From Dactylosporangium siamense (GTDB lineage Bacteria; Actinomycetota; Actinomycetes; Mycobacteriales; Micromonosporaceae), in contig NZ_BONQ01000024.1 in the NCBI RefSeq assembly GCF_016862795.1, positions 62,001 through 126,000 of the forward strand: a DNA stretch of 64,000 nt, written 5' to 3'. The notes under the pieces are model-generated. The model did no database searches, was not told the DNA's origin, and saw nothing but the letters and a program-made list of their open reading frames with translations. The position numbers and the translations under genes are program-made. Of the stretch, positions 25,946-34,653 are shown one piece after another (position 1 is the stretch's first letter; each line of letters starts with the position of its first letter).

Positions 25946-26338
25946 TCAGGCCGCCGTCACCGGATCCGGGGTGCCCCACGCGACACCGGCCCGGCAGCGC
26001 CACAGCCGGCCGGCCGTCAGGGCGAGCCCGCGCCGGAACCCGTGCGTCTCGAACGCCGCCAGGCCGTAGTTGCTGCAGCTGGGCGTGAACGGGCAACGCG
26101 CCGGACGATGTGCCGAGATCCCGGTCTGGTATCGCCGGATCATCGCCGCCGCCAGCCCGGCCACGCTCGCCGGTGCGGTGAGCACCCGCAGCATCCACAG
26201 TGGATGGTGGACCACCGTCGCGGCGAGGTCGCCCACGCAGAGCAGCGCACCTTTGGCGGCCGCGTGCACCAGATCGGTGGAGAGGCAACCGCCGCAGCAC
26301 TCGCCGACGCAGCCGAAGGGCGGTTCAGCGACAGCCAT
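25946..26338 (-). CDS. yidD: membrane protein insertion efficiency factor YidD (extended form)
   Basis: A 130-residue protein containing the complete YidD (DUF37) core: RYQTGISAHRPARCPFTPSC followed by SNYGLAAFETHGFRRGLAL and RLWRCR. YidD helps insertion of membrane proteins at the Sec/YidC site. The core is usually 70-100 residues; here about 55 extra residues precede it and include a cysteine cluster, CVGECCGGC. The gene stands alone between the giant FnIII gene and an unrelated gene, not in the usual rpmH-rnpA-yidD-yidC cluster, so it may be a second, specialised copy. Confidence 0.88.
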   Translation of the reverse strand: MAVAEPPFGCVGECCGGCLSTDLVHAAAKGALLCVGDLAATVVHHPLWMLRVLTAPASVAGLAAAMIRRYQTGISAHRPARCPFTPSCSNYGLAAFETHGFRRGLALTAGRLWRCRAGVAWGTPDPVTAA

Positions 26339-26368
26339 GGCGCGAATCGTAGACGGGTGCCGCTCCGG

Positions 26369-27142
26369 TCAGGTGCCGGGACCGTCCGGGAGCGGGCCGC
26401 CCGAGTGCCAGCCGTTCAGGGCCTGCCTGAACTCGCCGCGGGCCGCCGGTGGCAGGAGATCCTCGAAGAGGGCCTTGGGCAGCGGGCGGGGTTCGGCCGG
26501 GACGATGTCGATGACGAGGGGCCGGACCCTGGCCCTGCGGTAGGCGGCGAGCTTGTGGTGCCCGTCGATCAGGTAGCGGCCCGCGCCGCCGGGCGGCCCG
26601 GCGGTGACCAGGGCCGGCCGGATGCCGCGGGCGATCCTGGCCCGGTGCTCCTCGACGGTGCCCAGGCCGGGCGGTGGCCAGCGGTCGGTGGCGAGGATGT
26701 ATTCGTCCTCGTCGGCGTAGTCCGGATACCAGCCGAACCAGTCCGCCTCGCCCCGGTCGAACACCGTCACGGTCGGCGACATCGTCCGGGCCGAGACCAG
26801 GTAGCGGCCGCGGCAGAACAACCGCAGCAGCGGCAGCAGCGGCTCGGTCCGCAGGCCGTGCACCCGGTCCACCGGCCACTTGCCGCGCCTGCCGCGCTCC
26901 ACCGTCAGGCCGGGCTCGGCGAGCCAGTCCCGCAACGCGCTCAGCTCGGCCGGACGCGGCGCGTCCCAGCCGGCGGCACCGGCCCGGGCGGCGAGCTCGC
27001 CCACGCTGCCGTGGTCGTCGTAGGCGTGCACCCAGACCGGCGCCCCCGCCAGGTACAGCACACTGGCCGCGTCGTTGCCGAGCACCTCGACCACACCGAG
27101 CCCGTCGGGCACGTCGACCGTGAGCGGCTCGGCAGGCGTCAT
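26369..27142 (-). CDS. hypothetical protein with DGHHK motif (ParB/sulfiredoxin-like)
   Basis: A 257-residue cytoplasmic protein of unidentified family. ATG 27142 is chosen; a longer frame runs further upstream but its extra residues are not protein-like and overlap the divergent gene. Near residue 200, RYLIDGHHKLAAYRRARVRP resembles the DGHHR nucleotide/phosphate-binding loop of ParB/Srx-fold proteins, followed by LVIDIVP. The N-terminal half has no recognisable motif. Its function is unknown. It is divergent from the GNAT gene. Confidence 0.65.
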   Translation of the reverse strand: MTPAEPLTVDVPDGLGVVEVLGNDAASVLYLAGAPVWVHAYDDHGSVGELAARAGAAGWDAPRPAELSALRDWLAEPGLTVERGRRGKWPVDRVHGLRTEPLLPLLRLFCRGRYLVSARTMSPTVTVFDRGEADWFGWYPDYADEDEYILATDRWPPPGLGTVEEHRARIARGIRPALVTAGPPGGAGRYLIDGHHKLAAYRRARVRPLVIDIVPAEPRPLPKALFEDLLPPAARGEFRQALNGWHSGGPLPDGPGT

Positions 27143-27172
27143 CCGACCATGCTCCCGCACGGAGCGACCCGG

Positions 27173-27178
27173 TACAGT
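27173..27178 (+). promoter_or_regulatory. -10 element of a leaderless transcript
   Basis: TACAGT at 27173-27178 ends seven bases before ATG 27186, the exact geometry of actinobacterial leaderless promoters (TANNNT then 6-8 nt to the start codon). No good -35 is visible. Confidence 0.5.
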
Positions 27179-27185
27179 GCGGGGC

Positions 27186-27221
27186 ATGGAATGCTTCGCC
27201 GCCGATCGCACCCGTCGCTGA
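27186..27221 (+). CDS. 11-aa leader peptide ahead of the acetyltransferase
   Basis: ATG 27186 begins MECFAADRTRR and stops at TGA 27219-27221. The ORF appears leaderless. Its stop codon lies inside GCTGAGGGTC (27217-27226), which is the 5' arm of an inverted repeat whose 3' arm, GACCCTCAGC (27275-27284), ends two bases before the GAAAGG ribosome-binding site of the next gene. The arrangement resembles the leader peptides of inducible antibiotic-resistance genes. Confidence 0.45.
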   Translation: MECFAADRTRR

Positions 27222-27284
27222 GGGTCCGCTCGTCGCCGTTGCTGGGCGCGAGTGGGCCGACCCTGTCGGTACCCGACCCTCAGC
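27217..27284 (+). promoter_or_regulatory. attenuator-like nested stem-loops
   Basis: An exact 10-bp inverted repeat (27217-27226 with 27275-27284) encloses a smaller hairpin, CCGAC 27257-27261 with GTCGG 27265-27269 flanked by GGG and ACCC. Both lie between the leader peptide and the acetyltransferase start at 27302. No terminal T run is present, so translational rather than transcriptional control would be expected. Confidence 0.45.
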
Positions 27285-27301
27285 CCGAAAGGCACCATTC
27301 C

Positions 27302-27784
27302 ATGTTGATCCGTTCGTTCCTGCCGCATGACCTGACACCGCTCGTCGAGCTCACCATCGAGACGTTCGGGCCGTTCTACGAGGAGTCCTTCCGCCCCGCG
27401 GTGGGTGAGGTCGTCTTCGCCAACCAGCACGGCGACTGGCGCGGCGACTACCGCACGCAGGTCGCACAGCTGCACCAGCCGGAGGCGCACAGGCACGTCG
27501 CGGTGGCCGAGGCCGGCGGTGCGGTCGCGGGGTACGTCGCGTGGAGCGTCGACCCGGACCGGCGCAACGGCACGGTCTCGCACCTCGCGGTCGCCGCCGG
27601 GCACCGCCGCCACGGGACGGCCACCGTCCTGTGTGAGCACGCCTTCGCCGACATGCGCACCCACGGCGCGGAGGTGGTGGAGATCGGCACGGGTGCCGAC
27701 GCCTTCCACGCTCCGGCCCGGGCGCTCTACGAACGCCTCGGCTGCACCCCGTTCCCGGTCACGGTCTACTACCGCGAGCTCTGA
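27302..27784 (+). CDS. GNAT-family N-acetyltransferase
   Basis: A 160-residue acetyl-CoA-dependent acetyltransferase. Motif A is VSHLAVAAGHRRHGTATVLC (residues about 91-110, with the R/Q-x-x-G-x-A-like pyrophosphate loop RRHGTA), and the C-terminal YERLGCTPFPVTVYYREL is typical of GNAT motif B. The N-terminal MLIRSFLPHDLTPLVELT is the usual strand 1/helix 1. ATG 27302 has GAAAGG at 27287-27292. The leader peptide and stem-loops upstream suggest induction, possibly by a translation inhibitor. The substrate (aminoglycoside, protein or other amine) cannot be read from the sequence. Confidence 0.85.
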   Translation: MLIRSFLPHDLTPLVELTIETFGPFYEESFRPAVGEVVFANQHGDWRGDYRTQVAQLHQPEAHRHVAVAEAGGAVAGYVAWSVDPDRRNGTVSHLAVAAGHRRHGTATVLCEHAFADMRTHGAEVVEIGTGADAFHAPARALYERLGCTPFPVTVYYREL

Positions 27785-27832
27785 CGATCGCCGGTCCGGG
27801 GCGGGCCGGCGTCCGCCCCGGACCCGGCGAGG

Positions 27833-29056
27833 TCACGCCGTCGGGTGGAACGCCCGCAGGTCGTAGTTCCCCGCTTCGCCGGCGATCGCCAGGCCGGCGT
27901 ACGCACTGACGAACAGCGGCGCGATGCCCGGGCTCGCCTCGCGTTCCGTGCCGGTCCGGGCGTCCAGGACGACGGGCTTGCCGCCGGCCCGGCCGTAGAC
28001 GGCGCCGTGCCAGGCGGCGGTGAAACCGGGCGCTTCCCGGCCCTGCGCCGGCAGCTCCCACCGCCACGTGCCGGTGCCCGGGTCGAGCGCACCCACCCAG
28101 TCGGCGACGGGCCCGCCGCCGGCGTGGCAGACAACCACACCGGCCTGGTCATCGACACAGTCGACGCGCTGGTTGCCGGTGTCCTCGGCCGTCTTCACGG
28201 CGCCGGTGGCGGTGTCGAGCACGTTGAACCGCCGCTTGTTCTCCTTGGTGATCCACTGCATCACGACAAGCCTGTCGCCGGCCGGGGTGACGCTCTGCAC
28301 CTCGACGTCCGCCGGGGTCCGCCACCGCTGTGCGCCGTCGCTCACGCTGAGCGCCGCCCGTGCCCGCCCGTCGATGACGATCACCGAGTCGCCCGCGACC
28401 GCCGTGGTCTCGACGCCGGGTTTGCTCCACACGACCTTCCGGGTGGACAGGTCCAGTGCCGTGGTGACGGCGTTCGTGCCGAAATTGCCGAGGATCAGCG
28501 TCCGGTCGTGGACCCCGAGCTGCGTCGTCGCCGTGTCCAGCAGCAGGGTCCACGCCCGCGCTCCGGTCTGCGCGTCGATGGCGACCAGCTCGGAGGACGC
28601 CGATCCGTCGACCCGGAACGTCGCCAGCACCAGCGTCCTGCCGTCGACCTTCGCCAGCAGCGGCATGCTGGCCCCGTTGGGCCCGGCCCACACCGTGTTG
28701 CCGAGCCCGGCCGGCGCCGCCTTGTGCTCGGGCGTGACCGTCGCGGTGGTCTTCCCGGTCAGCACGTCGACGACGAGCACCTGGACGGCGGTGACGATGA
28801 ACGCCGTCGAGTCGACCAGCGCGATCGTCAGCGGCGCCACCGCCGCGCCCGCCAGGTTGACCTGCGGTTCGATCGCCTCCCGGGGCAACGCGACGCCGGT
28901 CGCGGGGTCGAACCTGGTCGGCGGGTCGAACTTCCGCGCCGCCGCCGGCGGGCTCGCCGTTCCGGCCTCCGGTGTCGCGGCCGCCCCGCCGCTGCTGCCG
29001 CCACATCCGCTGAGCCCGGCCAGTACACACAGCGCCGCCAGCACCCGAACCCGCAT
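27833..29056 (-). CDS. secreted lipoprotein with PQQ-like beta-propeller repeats
   Basis: A 407-residue lipoprotein. ATG 29056 has GGGGGA just upstream and gives a clean signal peptide with lipobox LSGC at about residue 18; ATG 29068 is an alternative. After a Gly/Ala/Pro-rich linker, repeated strands such as LVAIDAQTGARAWTLLL, LDLSTRKVVWSKPG and LSVSDGAQRWRTPA are blades of a PQQ-binding-like (BamB-like) propeller. No PQQ ligand or enzyme motif is evident. A structural or binding role at the outer face of the membrane is likely; the partner is unknown. Confidence 0.8.
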   Translation of the reverse strand: MRVRVLAALCVLAGLSGCGGSSGGAAATPEAGTASPPAAARKFDPPTRFDPATGVALPREAIEPQVNLAGAAVAPLTIALVDSTAFIVTAVQVLVVDVLTGKTTATVTPEHKAAPAGLGNTVWAGPNGASMPLLAKVDGRTLVLATFRVDGSASSELVAIDAQTGARAWTLLLDTATTQLGVHDRTLILGNFGTNAVTTALDLSTRKVVWSKPGVETTAVAGDSVIVIDGRARAALSVSDGAQRWRTPADVEVQSVTPAGDRLVVMQWITKENKRRFNVLDTATGAVKTAEDTGNQRVDCVDDQAGVVVCHAGGGPVADWVGALDPGTGTWRWELPAQGREAPGFTAAWHGAVYGRAGGKPVVLDARTGTEREASPGIAPLFVSAYAGLAIAGEAGNYDLRAFHPTA

Positions 29057-29327
29057 CGCGTCCCCCATCGCCCGAATCGCCGGTCATCGTATCGACAGAT
29101 CGCAACACGCTGATTGCTGGTCGCAGTGTCGCGGCGCGCCCCCCCGGTGCAGGGCCGGCTTTCGGGTGTCGGCTACCTGACGTCCGGAACGCGCCCGCCG
29201 CCCGTCTTCTCCCGAAGCGACGTGGCACGCGGACGGCCACCGGAACGAGGACCATGAACCTCTGACCCACCGCGCTCCCGGCGCCTCCACACCCCTATCC
29301 ACCGATCCCACAGTGAGCAGGCGGCAG

Positions 29328-30449
29328 ATGCCCATCCTCGACGAGGTTCGTGCCCTTACCCCGGACGTCCGCGCCAGCGCCGAGCAGATCGAACGCGACC
29401 GGTCCCTGCCCGGGGACCTCGTCCATCGCCTCGCCGGGCTCGGTGTGTTCCGTCTCGCCGCGCCGCGGGCGGCGGGCGGCGGGGAGGCCGACCCGATCAC
29501 CATGTTCGAGGTCTTCGAGGAGCTGGGCCACGCCGACGGGTCGGTCGGCTGGTTCGCCATGATCGGCGCCGCGACCGGGATCGCGCTCGGCCGCCTCGCC
29601 GACAGCACCGCCACCGAACTGCTCGCCGACCCCCGCTTCCTCATCGCCGGGGTGGCCGCCCCCCTCGGCCGGGCCGTGGCGGCTCCCGGCGGTTACCGGG
29701 TGAGCGGCCGCTGGCCGTTCGCCAGCGCGAGCCGCCAGGCCACCTGGCTGGTCGGCGGTTGCCTGGTGATGACCGGCGAGCAGCCGGAGCCGCTGCACGT
29801 CATCCTGCCCGCCGCCGACGTCACCGTGCACGACACCTGGGACGTGGTCGGCCTGCGTGGCACCGGCAGCCACGACATCGAAGCCGTCGACATCTTCGTG
29901 CCGGCCGAGCGGGCCTTCTCGCTCCAGCGGCCGGCGACCCGACCCGGGCCGCTCTTCGCCTTCCCGGTGCCGGGGCTGCTGGCGTTCGGCATCGGGGCGG
30001 TGTCACTGGGCATCGCCCGGGCCGCCGTGGCGGAGTTCACCCGGCTCGCCGCCGGCAAGCGCAATCCCGCGACGGGGGAGGTGCTGGCCGCCAAGCCGGC
30101 CGCGCGGACGGCGCTCGCGGAGGCCGAGTCGCTGGTCGGCGCCGGGCGGGCTTTCCTGACCGGGGAGCTCGCGTCGGTCTGGCGCCGGGTCACCGCCGGT
30201 GAGGAGGTCGGCGCCGCCGAGCGGGCCCGGCTGCGGCTGGCCGTCGCCTACGCGACCCGCGGCGCGGCGCGAGCCGTGGACCTGCTCTACGACGCCGCGG
30301 GCGGCTCGTCGCTGTTCCTGTCGAGCCCGCTCCAGCGGCACTTCCGGGACGTCCACGCGGCCACCCAGCACGCGATGGTCGGCAGCGACGTGCTGGAACT
30401 CGCCGGCGCGGTGCTGCTGGACCAGCCCGTGCCCACCGCCCGGCTGTAG
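29328..30449 (+). CDS. acyl-CoA dehydrogenase-like flavin-dependent monooxygenase (HpaB/DszC type)
   Basis: A 373-residue protein with the three-part ACAD fold: N-terminal helices (IERDRSLPGDLVHRLAGLGV), middle beta domain (YRVSGRWPFASAS, then DTWDVVGLRGTGSHDIEAVD) and C-terminal helical bundle ending DVHAATQHAMVGSDVLELAG. The RGTGSHD segment and the final HAATQHA are typical of group D flavin monooxygenases (DszC, HsaA, indole oxygenases), which accept reduced flavin from a separate reductase. The glutamate base of true acyl-CoA dehydrogenases is not seen. ATG 29328 gives the family-like MPILDEV start; GTG 29313 is the alternative. No reductase is adjacent. Confidence 0.8.
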   Translation: MPILDEVRALTPDVRASAEQIERDRSLPGDLVHRLAGLGVFRLAAPRAAGGGEADPITMFEVFEELGHADGSVGWFAMIGAATGIALGRLADSTATELLADPRFLIAGVAAPLGRAVAAPGGYRVSGRWPFASASRQATWLVGGCLVMTGEQPEPLHVILPAADVTVHDTWDVVGLRGTGSHDIEAVDIFVPAERAFSLQRPATRPGPLFAFPVPGLLAFGIGAVSLGIARAAVAEFTRLAAGKRNPATGEVLAAKPAARTALAEAESLVGAGRAFLTGELASVWRRVTAGEEVGAAERARLRLAVAYATRGAARAVDLLYDAAGGSSLFLSSPLQRHFRDVHAATQHAMVGSDVLELAGAVLLDQPVPTARL

Positions 30450-30455
30450 GCGGCC

Positions 30456-30487
30456 GACCGCCCGGCCCCCGCGGGGGCCGGGCGGTC
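30456..30487. terminator. strong bidirectional terminator stem
   Basis: GACCGCCCGGCCCCC (30456-30470) pairs exactly with its complement at 30473-30487, followed by GTGTTT. It lies between the convergent flavoprotein and sugar-dehydrogenase genes. Confidence 0.75.
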
Positions 30488-30503
30488 GTGTTTCAGGAGG
30501 TGA

Positions 30504-33350
30504 TCAGGAGGTGATCAGGTCGAACTCCTCCCAGGAGCCGATGGCGCCGCGGTTGGCGATCAGCGCGCCGGCGCCGGCGTTCTCCGCCGCGACGTACTGG
30601 TTGTTGACGCCGGCCTTGAGCGAGACGCTGCCGTCGCCGTTGTGCACGATCTGGAACCTCTCCCAGGCGCCGACGGCGCCCCGGTTGGCGATGAGCGGGC
30701 TGTTGCCGCCGTTCTCGGCGCAGACGTACTGGCCGTTGGCGTGGGCGCGCAGCGCCACGAACCCGTCGCCCAGATCCACGACGTCGAACTGTTCCCACGG
30801 GCCGACAGCGCCCCGGTTGGCGATGAGCGGGCTGTTGCCGCCGTCGTCGGCCGTGACGTACTGGCCGTTGGCGTGGGCGCGGAGGCTGATCACCTGGCCG
30901 GCGGGGGCGGCCACGCCGGCGCCGACGAAGTCCATCCAGTTGACGTTGAAGAGGTACCCCGGCGTGCCGGCCGGGTTGCGGGCGACGAAGTACAGCTTCC
31001 CGGTGCCGGCCGGCGGGTTGGTCAGGTCGACGGTGACGTCGGTGTAGGTCTGCCAGCCGCCGGTGCCCGGGATCGTGGCCGACCCGAGCAGGGTTCCGGT
31101 GGGGGAGTTCCACCGCACCTCGGCGATGCCGCCGGCGGCGGCCGACGCGGCCCGGAGGCGGATCTGGTTGATGTTCGTCAGTGCCGCCGGCTCGACGCTC
31201 CACCAGTCGCCGTCCTGGATGAAGCCGATGTCGGGACCGCCGCCGGCGCTGTCCGATCCCGGCTCGACCGTGACACCGGGGCTGTCGTCGCCCTTGCCGG
31301 CCGGGGTGCGGCCGGTGTTGGTGAAGAACTCCGCACCCTTGCGCTTGGGCTGCAGGATCACCTGGCTGCGGGTGGTCAGCGGGGCGGCGCCGGGGGCGCC
31401 CCGGTCGGTGTAGGTCGCCTCGAAGACGTAGAAGACGTTGTCGCCCTCCGAGTGGCCGCTGGACAGCGTGGTGCTCACGGTGCCGTTGCAGCCGGTGTAC
31501 GCCTCGAGCGGGTGGCCGTGGGTGTCGTGGCCCAGGATGGCCTGCAGGCGGACGTCGCCGCAGTTGATCGTGCCGTCCTCGGGGTCGGTCACGGTCGCCG
31601 AAAAGTTGATCTTGTCGCCCCACTGGAAGAAGCCGCCGTCCGGTGGCGCGTTGAGCGTCACGGACGGCGCGGTGTTGCCGGCCGTGACGGGGACGCTCGC
31701 GGAGTTCGTCTTGCCGGCGGCGTTGGTGACGGTGAGCACGGCGGTGTAGTTGCCGTTGGCGGTGTAGGTGTGTGCCGGGGACGCCGCCGTGGAGCTGGCG
31801 CCGTCGCCGAAGGTCCAGCTGTACGTCAGCGGACCGCCGTCCGGGGTGGACGAGCCGGCGCCGGAGAAGTTCACCGTCAGCGGGGCGGGGCCGTTGGTGC
31901 GGTCGGCCGTCACGCGGGCGACCGGAGAGGCGCCGCCGGTGACGTAGTCGATGCGGTAGATGCCCGAGTCGGTGTTGTCCCCGCCGAAGCCCGATCCCCA
32001 TTCGATGATGTAGAGCGCGCCGTCGGGGCCGAACTTGAAGTCCATCGGCTTGAGGAACGACATCGATGTCAGCAGGGAGTCGATCGCGTTGACACCCTTG
32101 CCGTCGGGGGTGAGCTGGAAGGTGTACATCCGGCTCGTGTTCCACTCGGAGAAGAGGGCGCGGCCGTCGAAGTACTCCGGCCACTTGCGGTCGGACACCA
32201 GGCCCGCGTCGTACCGGTACACCGGTCCGGCCATCGGCGCGCCGCCGGACAGCTGTGGGAAGTGCGCGGGGTCCGCGGCGTAGTGGTACCAGATGGTCGC
32301 CGGCGCGGCGGGCGGCAGCTTCGTCAGCCCGGTGTTGTTCGGCGAGCTGTTCGTCGGACCGCCGGCGCAGTCGAACGGCGCACCGGACGCGCCGCTGGCG
32401 AAGTCGTAGGCGATGTAGGGCGTGTTGTTCCCGATGCAGAACGGCCAGCCCGAGTTCTCCGGCGAGCTCAGGATGTCCCATTCGACGGTGTTCTCGGGTC
32501 CCCGGGCCGCGTTGGGCGTTCCCGCGTCGGGACCATAGTTGGCCACCATGGCGTAACCGGTCTTCGGGTCCAGCCCGAGCCGGAACGGGTTGCGCTCACC
32601 CATCGCGAAGATTTCGGGCCGCGTCCTGGCCGTGCCGGGCGGGAAGAGGTTCCCGGCCGGGATGGTGTAGGTGCCGTTGGCCTCCGGGTGGATGCGCAGC
32701 ACCTTGCCGGAGAGGCTGTCGGTGTTGCCGGAGGTGCGTGAGGCGTCGAAGTTCGCCTGCCCCGGCCGGTGGTCGATCGGGGTGTAGCCGTCGGAGGCGA
32801 ACGGGTTGGTGGTGTCCCCGGTGGACAGCCACAGGTTGCCATTGTTCCGGTCGATGGCCAGCCCGGCGCCGTGGTGGCAGCAGTCGCCGCGCTGGACCGG
32901 GACATCGAGCACGATCTTCTCGCTGCCGAGGTCGACGGTGTCGCCGGTGACGGTGAACCGGCTCAGCCGGTCCACCGGGGCGCCGCTGGGCGAGTAGAAC
33001 AGGTACAGCCAGTGGTTGGTGGCGAAGCCGGGGTCGAGGGCGATGCTCAGCAGCCCGCTCTCGTTGGAGGTGAAGACGTCCAGGTGGGCCGACGGCACGG
33101 TGCCGCCGCCCGGCCGGATGACGTTGACGTCGCCGAGGCGGTCGATGTAGAAGACGCGGCCGTCGGGTGCGATGTCGAGCATCATCGGGTTGGACGTGTT
33201 GGTGTCCAGTGGGACCTTCTGGAAGCTGCTGTCCGGTGGGGCGTCTGCCGCCGACGGCGCGGCCGTGTTGAGCACGACGGCGGTGGACAGGGCCAAGGTG
33301 GCGACGGTGACACGGGCAGCACGACGCAGCCCGCGAGTGAAGGGTGACAC
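30504..33350 (-). CDS. secreted PQQ-dependent sugar dehydrogenase with PKD, CBM6-like and fascin-like modules
   Basis: A 948-residue exported enzyme. The signal peptide ends near residue 36. The six-bladed soluble glucose/sorbosone dehydrogenase domain spans about 45-460 (RGDCCHHGAGLAI, LSTGD and GERNPFRLGLDPKTG, then FGPDGALYIIEWGSGF). A PKD domain follows (about 470-560, SWTFGDGASSTAASPAHTYT), a beta-sandwich region, a CBM6-like region (about 700-815, DGDWWSVEPAALTNINQIR) and a C-terminal three-repeat fascin-like beta-trefoil (about 820-948). The start is GTG 33350 after CGGGAG. It is the second gene after the ThuA-domain gene, 34 bp downstream, so the two form an operon. It likely oxidises sugars or glycan ends outside the cell; the true substrate and cofactor are inferred only. 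Confidence 0.88.
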   Translation of the reverse strand: MSPFTRGLRRAARVTVATLALSTAVVLNTAAPSAADAPPDSSFQKVPLDTNTSNPMMLDIAPDGRVFYIDRLGDVNVIRPGGGTVPSAHLDVFTSNESGLLSIALDPGFATNHWLYLFYSPSGAPVDRLSRFTVTGDTVDLGSEKIVLDVPVQRGDCCHHGAGLAIDRNNGNLWLSTGDTTNPFASDGYTPIDHRPGQANFDASRTSGNTDSLSGKVLRIHPEANGTYTIPAGNLFPPGTARTRPEIFAMGERNPFRLGLDPKTGYAMVANYGPDAGTPNAARGPENTVEWDILSSPENSGWPFCIGNNTPYIAYDFASGASGAPFDCAGGPTNSSPNNTGLTKLPPAAPATIWYHYAADPAHFPQLSGGAPMAGPVYRYDAGLVSDRKWPEYFDGRALFSEWNTSRMYTFQLTPDGKGVNAIDSLLTSMSFLKPMDFKFGPDGALYIIEWGSGFGGDNTDSGIYRIDYVTGGASPVARVTADRTNGPAPLTVNFSGAGSSTPDGGPLTYSWTFGDGASSTAASPAHTYTANGNYTAVLTVTNAAGKTNSASVPVTAGNTAPSVTLNAPPDGGFFQWGDKINFSATVTDPEDGTINCGDVRLQAILGHDTHGHPLEAYTGCNGTVSTTLSSGHSEGDNVFYVFEATYTDRGAPGAAPLTTRSQVILQPKRKGAEFFTNTGRTPAGKGDDSPGVTVEPGSDSAGGGPDIGFIQDGDWWSVEPAALTNINQIRLRAASAAAGGIAEVRWNSPTGTLLGSATIPGTGGWQTYTDVTVDLTNPPAGTGKLYFVARNPAGTPGYLFNVNWMDFVGAGVAAPAGQVISLRAHANGQYVTADDGGNSPLIANRGAVGPWEQFDVVDLGDGFVALRAHANGQYVCAENGGNSPLIANRGAVGAWERFQIVHNGDGSVSLKAGVNNQYVAAENAGAGALIANRGAIGSWEEFDLITS

Positions 33351-33384
33351 GGGTTCTCCCGGGAGATGAGCGAAAGCGGCGGGG

Positions 33385-34575
33385 TCAGCTGATGAGGTCG
33401 AACTCTTCCCACAGGCCGATGGCGGTCCGGTTGGCGACGAGCGGGCTGTTGCCCGCGTTCTCGGCGGTCACGTAGTTGCCGTTCACGGCCGCCCGCAGCG
33501 ACACCGAGCCGTCGGCGTTGCCGACGATGTCGAACTGCTCCCAGAGACCCACCCCGCCCCGGTTGGCGATGAGGGCCGAGCCGCCGGCGTTCTCGGCGCA
33601 CACGAACTGGTTGTTGGCGTGGGCGCGCAGCGCGATGCGGCCGTTGCCGGCGTCGACGCGGTCGAACTGTTCCCACGGCCCGATCGAGGTCCGGTTGGCG
33701 ATCAGCGCCGCCGCGCCGCCGTTCTCGGCGGTGACGTATCTGCCGTTGACCCGGGCGCGGATGCTGATCACGGACGGCGCGGGCGGCGTGCCGACCGAGC
33801 AGTCGGCGGCCACGGCACCGGCCGTGGTGAGGATGCCGCCGAGGAGGATGTGCAGGAAGGCGGCCTCGCTGTAGCTCTCCGTCGTGTGACCGAGCGCCGT
33901 GTAGAACGCGCGGCCGCCGTCGTAGTTGTGGCACCAGGTCGTGGGGTGGTCGGCGCCCATCGACGAGCCGCTGTAGGACGAGTTGTCCACCGACGTGATG
34001 ACGTGGACGGTGCCGCGCGGGTTGGCCTGGAAGTCGTACCACTCGTCGGTCCGGGTGATGGAGGTGGCCAGGCCGGCGGTGGCCGGGTGGGCCGTGTCCT
34101 CGACCACCAGGCGGGCGGCCTGGGTCGCCGGGTGCTGCTTGAAGTAGGCGCCGACCAGCCCGCCGTACCAGGCCCAGGAGTAGCCGCTGTCGGCGGCCGC
34201 GTGGACGCCGACGTATCCGCCGCCGTGCTGGATGTAGCGCTGGAAGGCGTCCTTGCCGGCCTGGGTGCCGACCGGGTCGCCGGTCGCCGACAGGAAGATC
34301 ACGGTCTGGTACTGCGCGAGGTTGGCGTCGGTGAACTGCGCGTCGTCCTCGGTCGTGTCGACCGTGAACCCGTTGGCCGCGCCGAGGTCACGGATGGCCT
34401 GGATGCCGGTGGGGATGGAGTCGTGCCGGAAGCCGGTCGTCTTCGAGAAGACGAGCACTTTGAACGGGGCGTAGGCGGCGGCGGGGGTGGCCGGGCCGAA
34501 GAAGACGGTGGTCGCGGCGCAGAGGATGGCGGCAGCAGCCGTCGCCCATCTGCGCGGCACGGATGAGGGTGCCAC
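33385..34575 (-). CDS. secreted ThuA-domain protein with fascin-like module
   Basis: A 396-residue exported protein: signal peptide (cut near AAA/YAP, residue 34), ThuA-like glutamine-amidotransferase-fold domain about 36-260 (KVLVFSKTTGFRHDSIP, YIQHGGGYVGVHAAADS, YDGGRAFYTALGHTTESY) and a fascin-like three-repeat domain about 268-396. ThuA domains occur with trehalose, sugar-dehydrogenase and plant-polymer genes, but their reaction is unclear. GTG 34575 follows AGGAG. It is the first gene of the operon with the PQQ-type dehydrogenase, and both proteins carry almost the same C-terminal module, which suggests a common binding target. Confidence 0.88.
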   Translation of the reverse strand: MAPSSVPRRWATAAAAILCAATTVFFGPATPAAAYAPFKVLVFSKTTGFRHDSIPTGIQAIRDLGAANGFTVDTTEDDAQFTDANLAQYQTVIFLSATGDPVGTQAGKDAFQRYIQHGGGYVGVHAAADSGYSWAWYGGLVGAYFKQHPATQAARLVVEDTAHPATAGLATSITRTDEWYDFQANPRGTVHVITSVDNSSYSGSSMGADHPTTWCHNYDGGRAFYTALGHTTESYSEAAFLHILLGGILTTAGAVAADCSVGTPPAPSVISIRARVNGRYVTAENGGAAALIANRTSIGPWEQFDRVDAGNGRIALRAHANNQFVCAENAGGSALIANRGGVGLWEQFDIVGNADGSVSLRAAVNGNYVTAENAGNSPLVANRTAIGLWEEFDLIS

Positions 34576-34653
34576 GGTTCAGCTCCTGGTGGGGTGTGTC
34601 CAGGGACAGGGGGACTGCCGGCCGCCGAGCGGGCAGGGGTACCGAATTTTCGG

